Assembly: GCA_964034945.1 (NCBI GenBank)
Contig: OZ035960.1
Span: forward strand, 78,091,331 to 78,155,330
From: Chrysopilus asiliformis
Taxonomy: Eukaryota; Arthropoda; Insecta; Diptera; Rhagionidae
Length of the DNA: 64,000 bases
Reading direction: 5' to 3'
Of this stretch, positions 53,226-63,605 are shown piece after piece (positions within the stretch are counted from its first letter, which is position 1; every line of letters starts with the position of its first letter). The notes below the pieces were generated by a model, which had not been told where the DNA came from, made no database searches, and saw nothing but the letters and a program-made list of their open reading frames with translations. The translations under genes and the position numbers were made by a program.

Positions 53226-53630
53226 TGTATGCTGTACGGGAGCTAATCGAGAAATTGCATTTGCAGAATTTAAGACCGTGCCAGATTTTCAAACGAGTAA
53301 AAGAGTTCGGTGTGAATCAAAAATTTATGTCTCGCGTTTTCAAGCGGTACAGGGAGACCGGAAGAACTGGGATCAGTCATCGTGGTGGCGCAAAAAAAAA
53401 CGTTAGGACGAACAAGGTAGTCAAAGAACGGATAAGGTGCAATCCGGCTCGATCTGGTCGCGCATAAGCAAAACAGATGAAAATATCGACATCATCGATG
53501 AAACGAATTCTGAAAAACGATTTGAAATTGAAAGCCTATAAGAAACAGCGTGTTCATGGTTTAACGCATCGCCAAAAACAATCCTAACATTAAAGCCCGT
53601 CTTATCACGGGTAACCACGATCTTGGTAGG
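53226..53630 (+). pseudogene. Tc1/mariner transposase DNA-binding domain relic
   Basis: AVRELIEKLHLQNLRPCQIF and VFKRYRETGRTG, then KNVRTNKVVKERIRCNPARS, AKQMKISTSSMKRILKNDLK and AYKKQRVHGLTHRQK. This is the paired helix-turn-helix region with the LK.YK..K.H.LT.RQK junction typical of Tc1/mariner superfamily (maT-like) enzymes. An in-frame stop sits at 53465 and others follow. The catalytic domain is not reached because a MITE occupies 53586-53797. Confidence 0.8.
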
Positions 53631-53797
53631 AATTGTGTAAGGTTATAGGCGACTGTCGATCCGACGACTTTTCAAGTTGCTCGCTTCACGCAGGACGATC
53701 AGCTTGAAAAGTCGTCGAACCAACAGTCGACTGTGTCCTTAGGGAATTCCTGCCATGGTTGCGCTTACCCGTCATAGGACGGACCTGAATTCTAGTG
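53586..53797. mobile_element. Palindromic MITE inside the Tc1/mariner relic
   Basis: taacattaaagcccgtctta and tcacgggtaaccacgatctt, with imperfect inverses ending cataggacgg..gaattctag. Central gacgacttttcaag / cttgaaaagtcgtc. A second copy starts at 63970 and is cut by the window end. Confidence 0.75.
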
Positions 53798-54253
53798 TGT
53801 AAAATATTGATTTTATATCAATGCTCGCGTTATTTTGTTTGTGTATGTAAACTTTATTGAGCTTTTGGCTGGATTGATTTTTTCTCTGGCATTCAATCCA
53901 GCCGATTTCTTCAGCCGCCAGGACGGACTCTATATGGCAAGTCCCTCAAACTTAAATACCGAAAACCGACATTTGAAAAACTCGAAAATTGGTATTACGA
54001 TGTAGGCGAATTTCCGGTATTGAAAATATTGTCCGGGATCTCGATTTCGGTAATACCGATCTCGATTTCGGTAATACCGGTAATACCGATAAACTCTATT
54101 TCTACCATCACACGTATTGCGGTAAATTCAATATACAGTAAAAGCCTATAAAAGAAAAAGTTATAAAAAGATTGTATATATTTGAAATATATAAGTTTCA
54201 CAAAGCTGTTATAAAAATATGTCAAGACCTTAAGTTTATTTTCAGGCAATAGT

Positions 54254-54534
54254 TTAGGCATTCCATCCATATGATGTAGTAGTGCTAGCTTTGACTTCTT
54301 CATTATTGGCTTCGTTAGGTATAAATGAGGTAGACGGAATTGATATCCCATTTGTAGAGTTATTGGGCATGTTGTTTGACGCTATATCTGGTAGTGGTGC
54401 AGAAGGTGCTGCAAAATTATAGTACATCGGGTATTTCGGAACAAAGGGTTCCACTTTTTTATGTACATTATTCTCATCTTCGTCTACAAAAACATCACCA
54501 CCCAAAGAAATAGCTTGTTCATAAGTTGGAGGAA
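54254..54534 (-). CDS. Arrestin-domain adaptor, terminal exon (C-terminal tail)
   Basis: The last 281 nt: two bases completing a Val codon, 92 codons and a stop. It follows an acceptor with a tattttattag tract. It starts VPPTYEQAISLGGD, where PPTY is the second PPxY motif (a ligand for WW domains of Nedd4-type ubiquitin ligases), and continues as a Ser/Asn/Pro-rich disordered tail ending SYGWNA. Tails of this kind connect alpha-arrestins to ubiquitin ligases. The first PPxY (PPAY) is encoded 6 codons upstream, in the preceding exon. TTTATT at 54235-54240 (AATAAA on the coding strand), only about 14 bases after the stop, is a candidate poly(A) signal. Confidence 0.88.
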
Positions 54535-54584
54535 CTAATAAAATAGTTAATTTTAATAATGTCAAAACTGATTAAAACTTTTAC

Positions 54585-55131
54585 CTGTCGGAGTTACATA
54601 AGCGGGTGGAGCGTCCGAATTTCCAATCTGTGGAGCTGTTGGTTGTACAGTGATAGAATTTTGTGGATTTGTAGCGCTTTCCAACAAAGGAACTGTACCG
54701 ATAGTAATTGGTATTGTTATGTCCATATTACGATGACATCCTGATATTCTAGCTATAGCAACAATTTTGTATGTTATATTTATGATACTACATGTTTGGA
54801 GTGATGACGGTGGAACAGATGGGATTTCTAGAAAATCGCGGAACTCTTTTCTACTTAGCCGCAAAACAGATGGTAGTATCTTTTCAGCTATTTTAGTTGT
54901 GTCCCATCTGCTTTTAGTATGTGGTGATGTCGCAGTAAACTGCACTGTTCTCTCTAATTTAATCTTGATACCATCAACGTCAATAGTAGATTCATTATCA
55001 GCGTAAATGTAAAATGGTATTTTTTGACCAGGCGCAAAACCGTTAAACGGAATTCGTACTTTAATCTTTAATGGTTGTATATTACAACAACCGCACCAAA
55101 ATTCTTTGATGTCACTTTGTTCCACTGGAGT
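54585..55131 (-). CDS. Arrestin-domain adaptor, arrestin-C exon
   Basis: A 547-nt exon (182 codons plus one base) between acceptor catttgtttag and donor gtaaaa. TPVEQSD leads to CGCCNIQPLKIKVRIPFNGF and PFYIYADNESTIDVDGIKIK, the beta-sandwich of an arrestin-C domain, with a C-x-C-C pair as in many ARRDC proteins. It continues to VPPSSLQTCSIINITYKIVA and then GTVPL and DAPPAYVTPT (first PPxY). ARRDC/alpha-arrestins act at the plasma membrane and endosomes as adaptors that bring Nedd4-family ligases to receptors and transporters. Only a 50-bp intron separates this exon from the terminal one. Confidence 0.92.
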
Positions 55132-55191
55132 CTAAACAATGTAGGTAATACCATATTTACGTAATACAAGATTTGAAACTGATTTATTTAC

Positions 55192-55559
55192 CTTGTATGA
55201 AGGATTATAATTTAAATCCAATTGTGATATAACTGTAAATGGTTTTGAGAATTCATTATCGAATCTCCATGGTCGATCTATAGTTAGTTTAACTTCATAA
55301 TGAACATCACCGTATGCTCCACTAAACGATGAAGGCAATTGCTGTGGTAAATGTAACTGAAAATTGTACGTGTAAAGTCCAGCTGGAAATTCAGTAGAAT
55401 CGCCCCGATCATTTCCCAACACATAAGTTCGTGATGATAAGTAATGCTCGTGGCCGTAGTACGTTTCAGTATAATAATGAGTTTTACCATCTGCTCCACG
55501 TCGAGATTTACGCTCAGTCCATTTCACTTTAGCTCGACCAGTTATTTCAATATGAATAG
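55192..55559 (-). CDS. Arrestin-domain adaptor, arrestin-N exon (5' end incomplete)
   Basis: A 368-nt exon (two bases plus 122 codons) after acceptor tattttttag and before donor gtaaat. It encodes AIHIEITGRAKVKWTERKSR, then THYYTETYYGHEHY, FPAGLYTYNFQLHLPQQLPS and FSGAYGDVHYEVKLTIDRPW, the characteristic arrestin-N motifs (G-A-KV-W, SF-G-YG-V-Y-V). The preceding exon, with the start codon and the first beta strands (about 40 residues by family length), is not recognised. The lineage could have it to the right of the BEL insertion or beyond 64000. The visible portion is 397 residues, typical for the family once the N-terminus is added. Confidence 0.9.
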
Positions 55560-56172
55560 CTAAAAAATATTTTTTATAAAATTGTTTGAAAACTAGTCAA
55601 GTAGATCCTGGTCTTTGAATACAGAGGCTAAATAAGCAGTCGGGTGTTTCATTTTGTTAGGCAAAAAATAAAATCTAAAATTTTTGCAGACTTTGCTTAC
55701 GCCCCGAGTCTCAGTGATGAAAAATATATATATGCCAAATTTTAAGAAGATTGGATAATATTTAGGGGTTGCACACTTTGATCACTTTTCGTCAAACTAC
55801 CTAGTCTAGCCATAAATACTTACACAAGGAAAAATTGATGCCAAATGAGAACGCATTGGTATTTTTTAAAACTTTTTTTTTATATTTATTGGACCACACA
55901 ACAGCCACAAATCATAGAACACATTATTCGAAAATACCGCCATTTGATTTAACACCACGCCTTTAACGATGGAGCCAACAGGGATGCAAAATACGCGCTC
56001 GATCTATTTGAAAGTTATCCAATGTTTTTGTTGAAATCCGTCTTCAAGGACTCAATATTTTCGTGTCTTTTTGGCAAATCATGCTCACTACAGAACTATA
56101 GCAACGACTTAAGGTCTGAACTTCCGGGGCGGACTTTTGGAGCCATGAAGTCATGAAAATTGTTTTTGAGCC

Positions 56173-56544
56173 TGTTTGAACGGCAGTTTAAATGTACAGT
56201 AGATTTTATTTAATTTCAATATTGTTCAAACTGCATTTAAATCAATACTTTGTTAATTTCTATAAGTTGTTCATTTAAAGTTCATTTAAAGCAATTGTAA
56301 TCCGCTATATTCTTTATTCAATATTCGATTTTCTATTGTATTCCATTTCTTTTCATTTGCTTTGATTATTATTTAAAATCAGAATAAGTCAACAATTGTA
56401 AAAGCAGTTTGAGTTCGTTTTTATAATTCAAGCGCGACACATCACATTCACTAACGCTGTCGTGGTAATTGGTTAATAAATTTTATCTTTCGTTTATTCG
56501 TGTTTGATTTAAGCCTGCCGGCAAATTTAGTTTCTCGTGAAACA
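56173..56544 (+). repeat. BEL/Pao 5' long terminal repeat
   Basis: 372 bp, tgtttgaacggcag ... ctcgtgaaaca (TG...CA). Preceded by gagcc (56168-56172). Aligned by eye with the 3' LTR it differs at one site (cacatcacattc here, cacatcgcattc there). Contains the promoter and poly(A) signals of the element, not individually resolved. Confidence 0.95.
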
Positions 56545-56549
56545 TTTCT

Positions 56550-56566
56550 TGGTCCTTCGAGCCGGA
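56550..56566 (+). promoter_or_regulatory. Primer binding site, tRNA-Tyr
   Basis: tggtccttcgagccgga, five bases after the LTR, is complementary to the 3' end of insect tRNA-Tyr (acceptor ..CGAAGGACCA). It is where minus-strand DNA synthesis starts. Confidence 0.75.
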
Positions 56567-56650
56567 TGGCATTGTATTAATCGACATTTCACTTAATAAA
56601 CGCTTATTAAACAATCTTGTATCGGCAACGTTTGTTTAACCCCTCTTAAA

Positions 56651-59600
56651 ATGAGTGCTGCGCAATTATATAATCGAGCTTACGCTACGGGAAGTTTAAT
56701 CGCAAATTTCATGGCGAATACAAAAAAAACCGCGTCTTCAAATCGTGATGAAGCCTTCCTCAGTAGTCGAATCGATTTACTCAACAACTACTGGAAAAGT
56801 TTTTTCGATACGCATATGGAAATATCAAGTGTGAAGAGCTCAGATGATAAGGAACACGCTGCCTATTTCACTGAAAATTTATTTGAATTTACCGAGCAAA
56901 AATTCAGCGAACATTGCAGTGAATTACGTAGAATGCTGACATCGTTGCGCGAAACGTCAAATGGTAGAGGCGCGAGTGAAACTCCCAGCGAAAATCCTTC
57001 AGTCAAATCTGACTTGCAGTTACCGCGTTTAAATATTCCGGAATTTAGTGGACTTTATACGGATTGGCCTGAATTTCGCGATATATTTCAGAGCATTATC
57101 GGTTCGCATGTCGGTTTAACTGAGGCCCGTCGTTTGCAATATTTGAAATCATGCTGCCGGGGTGACGCCGCGTCTATCTTAAGCAACATCCCCATCACGA
57201 ACGCGAATTATCGAATTGCTTGGGATGCTCTTATTGAAAGATACGAACACAAGAGGCTCATCGTTTATGGCCATTTTCGCACCTTTTTCGCCCTGCCGGC
57301 TATGACCAAAGGAACTGCCACTGAACTTAAGCAATTGTTAGACGGTACTATGTTCTTCATCCGTGCGCTTAAATCCGTAGACCGGCCAGTGGAATCGTGG
57401 GATGATTGGTTAGTGTATTCAATAAGCCACAAGTTGGATCAATCCCTACGCAAAGAATGGGAAGCGAAAATTGGTGATTCGTCCGATCTTCCGGAATTTG
57501 TTAATTTTCAGAAGTTTCTCGAATCACAGCTACGTGCCTTGGAAGCTCTAGAATCAACGAAATCTTTATCCAAAGTAAACGTGCGTAACAGTGCCAGAGT
57601 TCATCTTGCTATCAACAACATCAAGTGCGTCCTTTGTCGTAAGGATCATCCTCTTGCCTTTTGTTTCAATTTCAAGAGAAAACCTGCCTCGTGGCGTTAC
57701 GATTTCGTCGTAAAGGAACATTTATGCTTCAATTGTCTCAAAGCGGATCATTCCATCAGTGCCTGCCCCTCAGATAAGCGATGTCAACGCTGTCAACAGC
57801 GTCATCACACTTTAATCCACCGCGATTCACCTCGCGAACCCGATCCATCATCATCAACTGAACGCAGTGCAATTCAGCCCTCAACGAGCCATCCTTCAGG
57901 ATCTTCGGGAAATCCAGCTTCCAGCAGTGCGAGCTCACATACGTCAGCCTGTCGCCACGACGAATCCGTATTGTTGCCAACCGCTTGTGCCACCATTCAA
58001 GGTAAAGATGGTCGAATCGCTACTGTGAAAGTGTTGATTGACCAAGGTTCTCAAAGCGCATTTATCACGGAACGGTTAGTTCAACGACTTGGTCTTGCGA
58101 AGCACCGCGTCCACGTACCCATTGTCGGAATAGGAGGTTCCACGAATGGTTTGTCATCGGGTGTTGCAAAGTTTACTCTTCTTTCGAATGTCGACAATGA
58201 ATTCAACTTGCCCATCAACGCTCTAGTTTTGAATAAGTTGACTGCCAACATTCCAACGCATTCTTTACCGAACAAATATTGGCCTCACTTACAAGGTATT
58301 CCATTAGCCAACCCCAAATTCAATGAGTCTTCTCCTATAGATGTCATAGTTGGAGCTGATGTCTACGGTTGCTTGATCAAGGAAGGTTTACGTCGAGGAT
58401 CCAACACTGCGCCAATAGCTCAAAACAGTGCTCTAGGTTGGCTAGTGTCCGGACCAACTGTTGATTCCTCAATCATGTGCAACATGATCATTCCTAACAT
58501 TCACAACGAGGATCATCTGTATGACTTAGTCGCTCAACTCCGCAAATTTTGGGAAATGGAAGAACCACCGCTTACGAAACTTGCGATCTTATCTCCCGAG
58601 GAGCAACGCTGTTCAGACGTTTTCGACGTCACTCACAAGCGAGACGGTGAAGGCAGGTATGTAGTTAAACTTCCACTTTGGCCAGAATTTGAGAAATCTC
58701 TACAGCTCGGAGACTCAAGAACGTCAGCGATACGTCGCCTTCTTCAAATGGAGCGTCGCTTCAAGTCTGACCATACTTTCGGTCTACGTTATAAGGAATT
58801 CATGCAGCAATACCTGGACTTAGGACACATGCAGTTGATCCCGGACGAGCATCTTAAGGCAGACAACACGTTTTATTTACCTCATCACGGAGTTGTAAAA
58901 GAGAGCAGCTTGACGACAAAGTTGCGTGTGGTATTCAACGCATCTCTTAAGACAACTAATGGGTATTCGCTTAACGATCGTCTATGTAACGGCCCCAAGT
59001 TACAATTAGACTTAACATTGGTGCTTTCACGTTGGCGCCAATTCCCCGTTGCCTTTTGTGCGGATATTGTGAAAATGTACCGCCAGGTAGCTGTGGACAA
59101 TGAAAGTGCTAACATGCAACGTATTGTATGGAGATCTTCACCTGATCAACCGATCCAGGACTATATGCTTCAAACTGTCACGTATGGCACTAAACCTGCT
59201 GCCTACTTGGCCATCCGATCGTTGATTCAACTGGCAGAAGATGAAGGTCATCGCTATCCACTGGGTGCTCAGTTTATTCGAAATTGTCTTTACGTCGACG
59301 ATTTCCTAGCGGGCGCTGAGAACGTCTCTTCCGCTATGGAGGCCCAGTCACAACTAGTCAATATTCTAAAGTGTGGTGGTTTCGTTCTTCAGAAATGGAG
59401 CAGTAATAAATCGGAACTACTTCAACAAGCGGATTCGAACCCAGAATCTCGTTCCATGCTTATCAATGAAGCCGAAAATGAGCATGGCATCCTCGGTCTT
59501 TTATGGTGCCCTCGCACGGACCGCCTTGGATTCAAAGTGAACCTACCGCAGTTGAGCGGCACTGTGACGAAGCGAACTGTCTTATCCGATGCGTCCCGAT

Positions 59601-61873
59601 TGTTCGATCCTCTGGGATGGTTGACGCCCGTTATAGTCACAGCAAAAATTTGGTTTCAACAATTGTGGCTCTTGAAATTGAGTTGGGACGACGCACTTCC
59701 CACCCAGTTTATTATCAAATGGTTACGCTATCGCAACGAATTACCTTGTCTTCAAGAGTTTTCGATACCTCGATGGGTATTCACGCAAAGCGAGCGAAGC
59801 TATGAGTTGCACGGGTTCTCGGACTCATCTGAAATGGCCTACGCTGCTGCAGTGTACCTGCGGATAGTTCAACCTAATGGTGAAGTCAAATTCAGTTTAA
59901 TAATGGGTAAGTCAAAAGTAGCCCCTATAAAGCGAATCTCATTACCACGATTAGAGCTGCAAGGAGCCGTATTGTTAACTCGTCTATTATGCAGTATTTT
60001 AAACGTTTACTCGCATCACAAAATCAAGATTTTCACCTGGACTGACTCCGAAGTGACTCTTCATTGGATCAATAATCACGCCAGCCGCTGGAAGACTTTC
60101 GTCGCTAATCGAGTCAGCGAAATTCAAACGAGTTTGCCGAATGCAGAGTGGCGCCACATTCCGTCCGGTGACAATCCCGCCGACTGCGCGAGCCGCGGAG
60201 TTTTTCCTTCCGAAATACAACAACAGGAGCTGTGGTGGAAAGGGCCACAATGGATTTATGGGAGTCCCGACACTTGGCCACGAAACCTAATTCTTCCAGA
60301 GTCAGATCACGTAAAAAGGGAGGAGAAGACTTCATGTACAACTTTGACTACAACTCGAGCGGCTCACGGGGAATTGCTGTCCTCATTTTCATCGTTAACC
60401 CGTCTGTGTCGGATCACCGCACTTTGTTTGAGATTTGTCCATAATCTTCGAGGAAAAAGAAAGGATAAAGGCGTATATGGTTACCTAACTTATCACGAAT
60501 ATCTCAACGCATTGAAGTTATGGGTCCGAATAATTCAACAAAACTGTTTTTGGCAAGAGTTCGACGATCTGAAGAGCAAAGGATTGATTCATCGACGAAG
60601 CCCTCTATCGAGACTTAACCCCGTTCTCGACACTGAAGGTCTTTTGCGCGTCAATGGAAGATTGAAGTTCGCACGCCTTTCTGATGACATCAAACATCCT
60701 ATAATATTGCCCAAAAATAATCATTTAACTCTTTTAATAATTTCGCAGGCTCACCAAGTCACCTTACATGGGGGAGTGCAGTCTACCTTAAATCGCATTA
60801 GACGTCAGTTTTGGATTATCGATGGTCGAAACCAAGTCAGTAAGAAAATTCGTCAATGCGTTACGTGCATCCGACATCGCGGTATCGTTCTCCAACAGCA
60901 GATGGCACCACTACCGGTCGAGAGAACGACCCCCAAACGACCTTTCTTACACACTGGGGTGGACTTTGCGGGTCCTTTTCCGATAAAGATGGCTAAGGGT
61001 CGAGGACAACGATCTACAAAAGGCTACATTTGCGTGTTCGTATGCTTTGTGACCAAAGCCCTCCATCTGGAAGTCGCCAACGACCTGAGCACTGAAGCCT
61101 TCCTCAACTGTTTCAAAAGGTTCGTCGCTCGACGTGGTCTATGCAGCGATCTTTACAGCGATCGGGGCACGAATTTCATCGGTGCAAATTCTGAATTACA
61201 AAGCAAGTTATATCAACACAACAAAGAACGCTACAGTATCGCATCCTTTCTTGCATCCCAAGGCACCACTTGGCATTTTGGCCCACCCTCTGCGCCTCAT
61301 CACGGTGGCTTATGGGAGGCAGGCGTCAAGTCGGTAAAATACCATTTAAAGCGTTGTATTGGAGATACCATTTGCACTTTTGAGGAAATGACAACCTTGT
61401 TGGCCCAAATAGAAGCGGTGTTGAATTCTCGGCCACTCTGCCGCTTAACTAACGACCCAGAGGATCCCGTTCCACTCACTCCGGGACATTTTTTGATTGG
61501 GGAACCTCTACTTTCAGTTCCCGAGCCCAACCTATTGGAGTCCAACGTCAACCGCTTGACTCGATGGCAGCTAATCGAACGTATGCATCAGCAGTTTTGG
61601 CAAAGGTGGTCGCATGAATATTTGACTGAACTTCAGCAGCGCACAAAATGGATCACTCCAACGCCCCAAATCCGAATTGACGACATTGTCCTGATAAAGG
61701 ATGAACGCACGCCGCCAACCAAGTGGCCTTTGGCTCGCGTTATCGCCTTACATCCTGGTCGTGATCAACTGGTACGAGTTGTAACTCTGAAGACCAAGAA
61801 TTCGACCTTCAAGAGGCCTATCGCTAAGCTGTGTATCCTGCCAGTACGAGATTCCAACGAAGAACATCATTAA
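56651..61873 (+). CDS. BEL/Pao retrotransposon Gag-Pol polyprotein, intact 1740 codons
   Basis: One uninterrupted frame from the first ATG after the primer site. Domains by rough residue: Gag-like DUF1759 (120-285, PRLNIPEFSGLYTDWPEF); CCHC zinc knuckle CFNCLKADHSISAC (about 359-375) and a second CQRCQQRHHTLIH; retropepsin-type protease with LIDQGSQSAFI (about 460); reverse transcriptase with CADIVKMYRQV (about 803) and YVDDFL (881-886); RNase H from HGFSDSSEMAYAA (about 1055) and WTDSE (about 1128); integrase zinc finger H-x-C-C (about 1370-1415), DDE residues in TGVDFAGPF (about 1436), SDRGTNF (about 1503) and GGLWEAG (about 1555); and a C-terminal DUF5641 domain (about 1640-1735). Polyprotein processing should release particle, protease, polymerase and integrase. 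No env follows, so it is not virus-like beyond this. Intact motifs and near-identical LTRs argue that it is young and perhaps active. Confidence 0.96.
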   Translation: MSAAQLYNRAYATGSLIANFMANTKKTASSNRDEAFLSSRIDLLNNYWKSFFDTHMEISSVKSSDDKEHAAYFTENLFEFTEQKFSEHCSELRRMLTSLRETSNGRGASETPSENPSVKSDLQLPRLNIPEFSGLYTDWPEFRDIFQSIIGSHVGLTEARRLQYLKSCCRGDAASILSNIPITNANYRIAWDALIERYEHKRLIVYGHFRTFFALPAMTKGTATELKQLLDGTMFFIRALKSVDRPVESWDDWLVYSISHKLDQSLRKEWEAKIGDSSDLPEFVNFQKFLESQLRALEALESTKSLSKVNVRNSARVHLAINNIKCVLCRKDHPLAFCFNFKRKPASWRYDFVVKEHLCFNCLKADHSISACPSDKRCQRCQQRHHTLIHRDSPREPDPSSSTERSAIQPSTSHPSGSSGNPASSSASSHTSACRHDESVLLPTACATIQGKDGRIATVKVLIDQGSQSAFITERLVQRLGLAKHRVHVPIVGIGGSTNGLSSGVAKFTLLSNVDNEFNLPINALVLNKLTANIPTHSLPNKYWPHLQGIPLANPKFNESSPIDVIVGADVYGCLIKEGLRRGSNTAPIAQNSALGWLVSGPTVDSSIMCNMIIPNIHNEDHLYDLVAQLRKFWEMEEPPLTKLAILSPEEQRCSDVFDVTHKRDGEGRYVVKLPLWPEFEKSLQLGDSRTSAIRRLLQMERRFKSDHTFGLRYKEFMQQYLDLGHMQLIPDEHLKADNTFYLPHHGVVKESSLTTKLRVVFNASLKTTNGYSLNDRLCNGPKLQLDLTLVLSRWRQFPVAFCADIVKMYRQVAVDNESANMQRIVWRSSPDQPIQDYMLQTVTYGTKPAAYLAIRSLIQLAEDEGHRYPLGAQFIRNCLYVDDFLAGAENVSSAMEAQSQLVNILKCGGFVLQKWSSNKSELLQQADSNPESRSMLINEAENEHGILGLLWCPRTDRLGFKVNLPQLSGTVTKRTVLSDASRLFDPLGWLTPVIVTAKIWFQQLWLLKLSWDDALPTQFIIKWLRYRNELPCLQEFSIPRWVFTQSERSYELHGFSDSSEMAYAAAVYLRIVQPNGEVKFSLIMGKSKVAPIKRISLPRLELQGAVLLTRLLCSILNVYSHHKIKIFTWTDSEVTLHWINNHASRWKTFVANRVSEIQTSLPNAEWRHIPSGDNPADCASRGVFPSEIQQQELWWKGPQWIYGSPDTWPRNLILPESDHVKREEKTSCTTLTTTRAAHGELLSSFSSLTRLCRITALCLRFVHNLRGKRKDKGVYGYLTYHEYLNALKLWVRIIQQNCFWQEFDDLKSKGLIHRRSPLSRLNPVLDTEGLLRVNGRLKFARLSDDIKHPIILPKNNHLTLLIISQAHQVTLHGGVQSTLNRIRRQFWIIDGRNQVSKKIRQCVTCIRHRGIVLQQQMAPLPVERTTPKRPFLHTGVDFAGPFPIKMAKGRGQRSTKGYICVFVCFVTKALHLEVANDLSTEAFLNCFKRFVARRGLCSDLYSDRGTNFIGANSELQSKLYQHNKERYSIASFLASQGTTWHFGPPSAPHHGGLWEAGVKSVKYHLKRCIGDTICTFEEMTTLLAQIEAVLNSRPLCRLTNDPEDPVPLTPGHFLIGEPLLSVPEPNLLESNVNRLTRWQLIERMHQQFWQRWSHEYLTELQQRTKWITPTPQIRIDDIVLIKDERTPPTKWPLARVIALHPGRDQLVRVVTLKTKNSTFKRPIAKLCILPVRDSNEEHH

Positions 61874-61892
61874 TATATTTTGACGATTAGGT

Positions 61893-61906
61893 CAAGGGAG
61901 GCAGTA
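61893..61906 (+). promoter_or_regulatory. Polypurine tract of the BEL element
   Basis: A purine-rich run (aagggaggcag) immediately before the 3' LTR, the expected plus-strand primer position. Confidence 0.65.
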
Positions 61907-62278
61907 TGTTTGAACGGCAGTTTAAATGTACAGTAGATTTTATTTAATTTCAATATTGTTCAAACTGCATTTAAATCAATACTTTGTTAATTTCTATAAG
62001 TTGTTCATTTAAAGTTCATTTAAAGCAATTGTAATCCGCTATATTCTTTATTCAATATTCGATTTTCTATTGTATTCCATTTCTTTTCATTTGCTTTGAT
62101 TATTATTTAAAATCAGAATAAGTCAACAATTGTAAAAGCAGTTTGAGTTCGTTTTTATAATTCAAGCGCGACACATCGCATTCACTAACGCTGTCGTGGT
62201 AATTGGTTAATAAATTTTATCTTTCGTTTATTCGTGTTTGATTTAAGCCTGCCGGCAAATTTAGTTTCTCGTGAAACA
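61907..62278 (+). repeat. BEL/Pao 3' long terminal repeat
   Basis: 372 bp, followed by gagcc (62279-62283), the same 5 bases that precede the 5' LTR. Five-base duplications are usual for BEL/Pao. Confidence 0.95.
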
Positions 62279-62921
62279 GAGCCTTTTTTGTGAAAAATAA
62301 GCGCAAACAGCAGCCAAATTTGCTCAAGAAACTGTTTAAAATGTATAGTTAGGCATGTAAACGAAAACTTATTCAAAAATGGGGACTGGAATTTTCCACA
62401 GGATTCATTTCTGGCTCAAAAAGCCAAATGTCCACAAAAAATGCTTCAAAATCAAATTTATGATTTCATTAGAAACGAAGAGTTGAATAACTCAACGTGT
62501 TGGACTATAAACTATGATCTACTTAAAAACACTAAAAAAAAACACTCGCTAACATTGAATCCATGCAGCAGGAATCTAACCACAGGTTTGGACAACTTTC
62601 AAATAGATCGAGCGCGTATTTTGCAGCCCTGTTGGCTCCATCGTTAAAGGCGTGGTGTTAAATCAAATGGCGGTATTTTCGAATAATGTGTTCTATGATT
62701 TGTGGCTGTTGTGTGACCCAATAAATATACAAAAAAAGTTTTGAAAAATACCAATGCGTTCTCATTTCGTATCAATTTTTCCTTGTGTCAGTATTTATGG
62801 CTAGGCTAGGTAGTTTGACGAAAAGTGATCAAAGTGTGCAACCCCTAAATATTATCCAATCTTCTTAAAATTTGGCATATATATATTTTTCATCACTGAG
62901 ACCCGGGGCGTAACCAAAGTC

Positions 62922-63605
62922 ATATGAAAATCACATCTTTGGAAAAATGAAACACCCTAATAAGCAGCATACCAAAAGAATTGTGAAACATTATTTTGTT
63001 GGTATTATAAAAACCGTTCAGAGTAGCAGTAGAAAAATTTATACGAAAACATAAGAAAAGCTACGTTTGCAAGGGCCAGTGGTCAAATAATCTATGGATG
63101 AGTATTCTAAACATATTTCACCTTAATAAATTTTTGAGAAAATTGTAAAAAACTGCTTTGTTTGTATGGGGAAGGGGGGATGATCCGATTTTGCCCGTTC
63201 AAGAACTTATCCTTGCTATTTACTAGAAATGGAATTCTACCAAATTTCAAGCCTCTATCTCAATCCTTTGAATTTTTATCCCACTCTCTCCTATAAATTC
63301 GACCTTCGAAACAAATACCATGCTTTAAAAGGCATATCGAAACCAAAGTTGACCTGCTTTTGACCGGAACAAATTAAATAATAGGGTAAGCGATCCCGGT
63401 TACATCCCGTGTCAAACTGATTTTTATATGATATATCGAGTATATTGGATTTAGTATACCGTTTGTAACGCATGGAACCAATCATCGGACAAAAAAATTA
63501 ACTACACCAGGGTGTTAGGGATGACAAGAGATTTTGATTTCCGTATGTCCGTCCGTCTGTCTCTCTATCCGTGAACACCATAACTTTCGAAAGAAGTCGG
63601 TAAGA
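62922..63605 (-). repeat. Dispersed repeat, subfamily 2, reverse copy
   Basis: After a 60-bp unassigned junction the sequence matches 7236-7800: acataagaaaagctacgttt, gaagggggg(a)tgatccgat, tttcaagcctctatctcaat and gtttgtaacgcatggaacca. A forward-type block (atcatcggacaaaaaaatta to ccgtccgtctgtctctctat) follows from 63480, forming a head-to-head pair as in subfamily 1. Confidence 0.6.

Larger units (their letters stand above)
55689..62921. mobile_element. Long-inverted-repeat element, copy 2, split by the BEL retrotransposon
   Basis: gactttgcttacgccccgag at the left and cccggggcgtaaccaaagtc at the right begin arms of more than 400 bp that stay alike through aaaaatatatatatgccaaa, tttaggggttgcacactttg and aatacgcgctcgatctattt. 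Without the 6.1-kb BEL insertion plus its duplication it would be about 1.1 kb. Copy 1 (10003-11047) lacks the outermost 110 bp of each arm. Confidence 0.82.

Noticed and set aside
57756..61551. Several minus-strand and out-of-frame ORFs under the BEL gene
   Set aside because: Shadows of the 1740-codon polyprotein.
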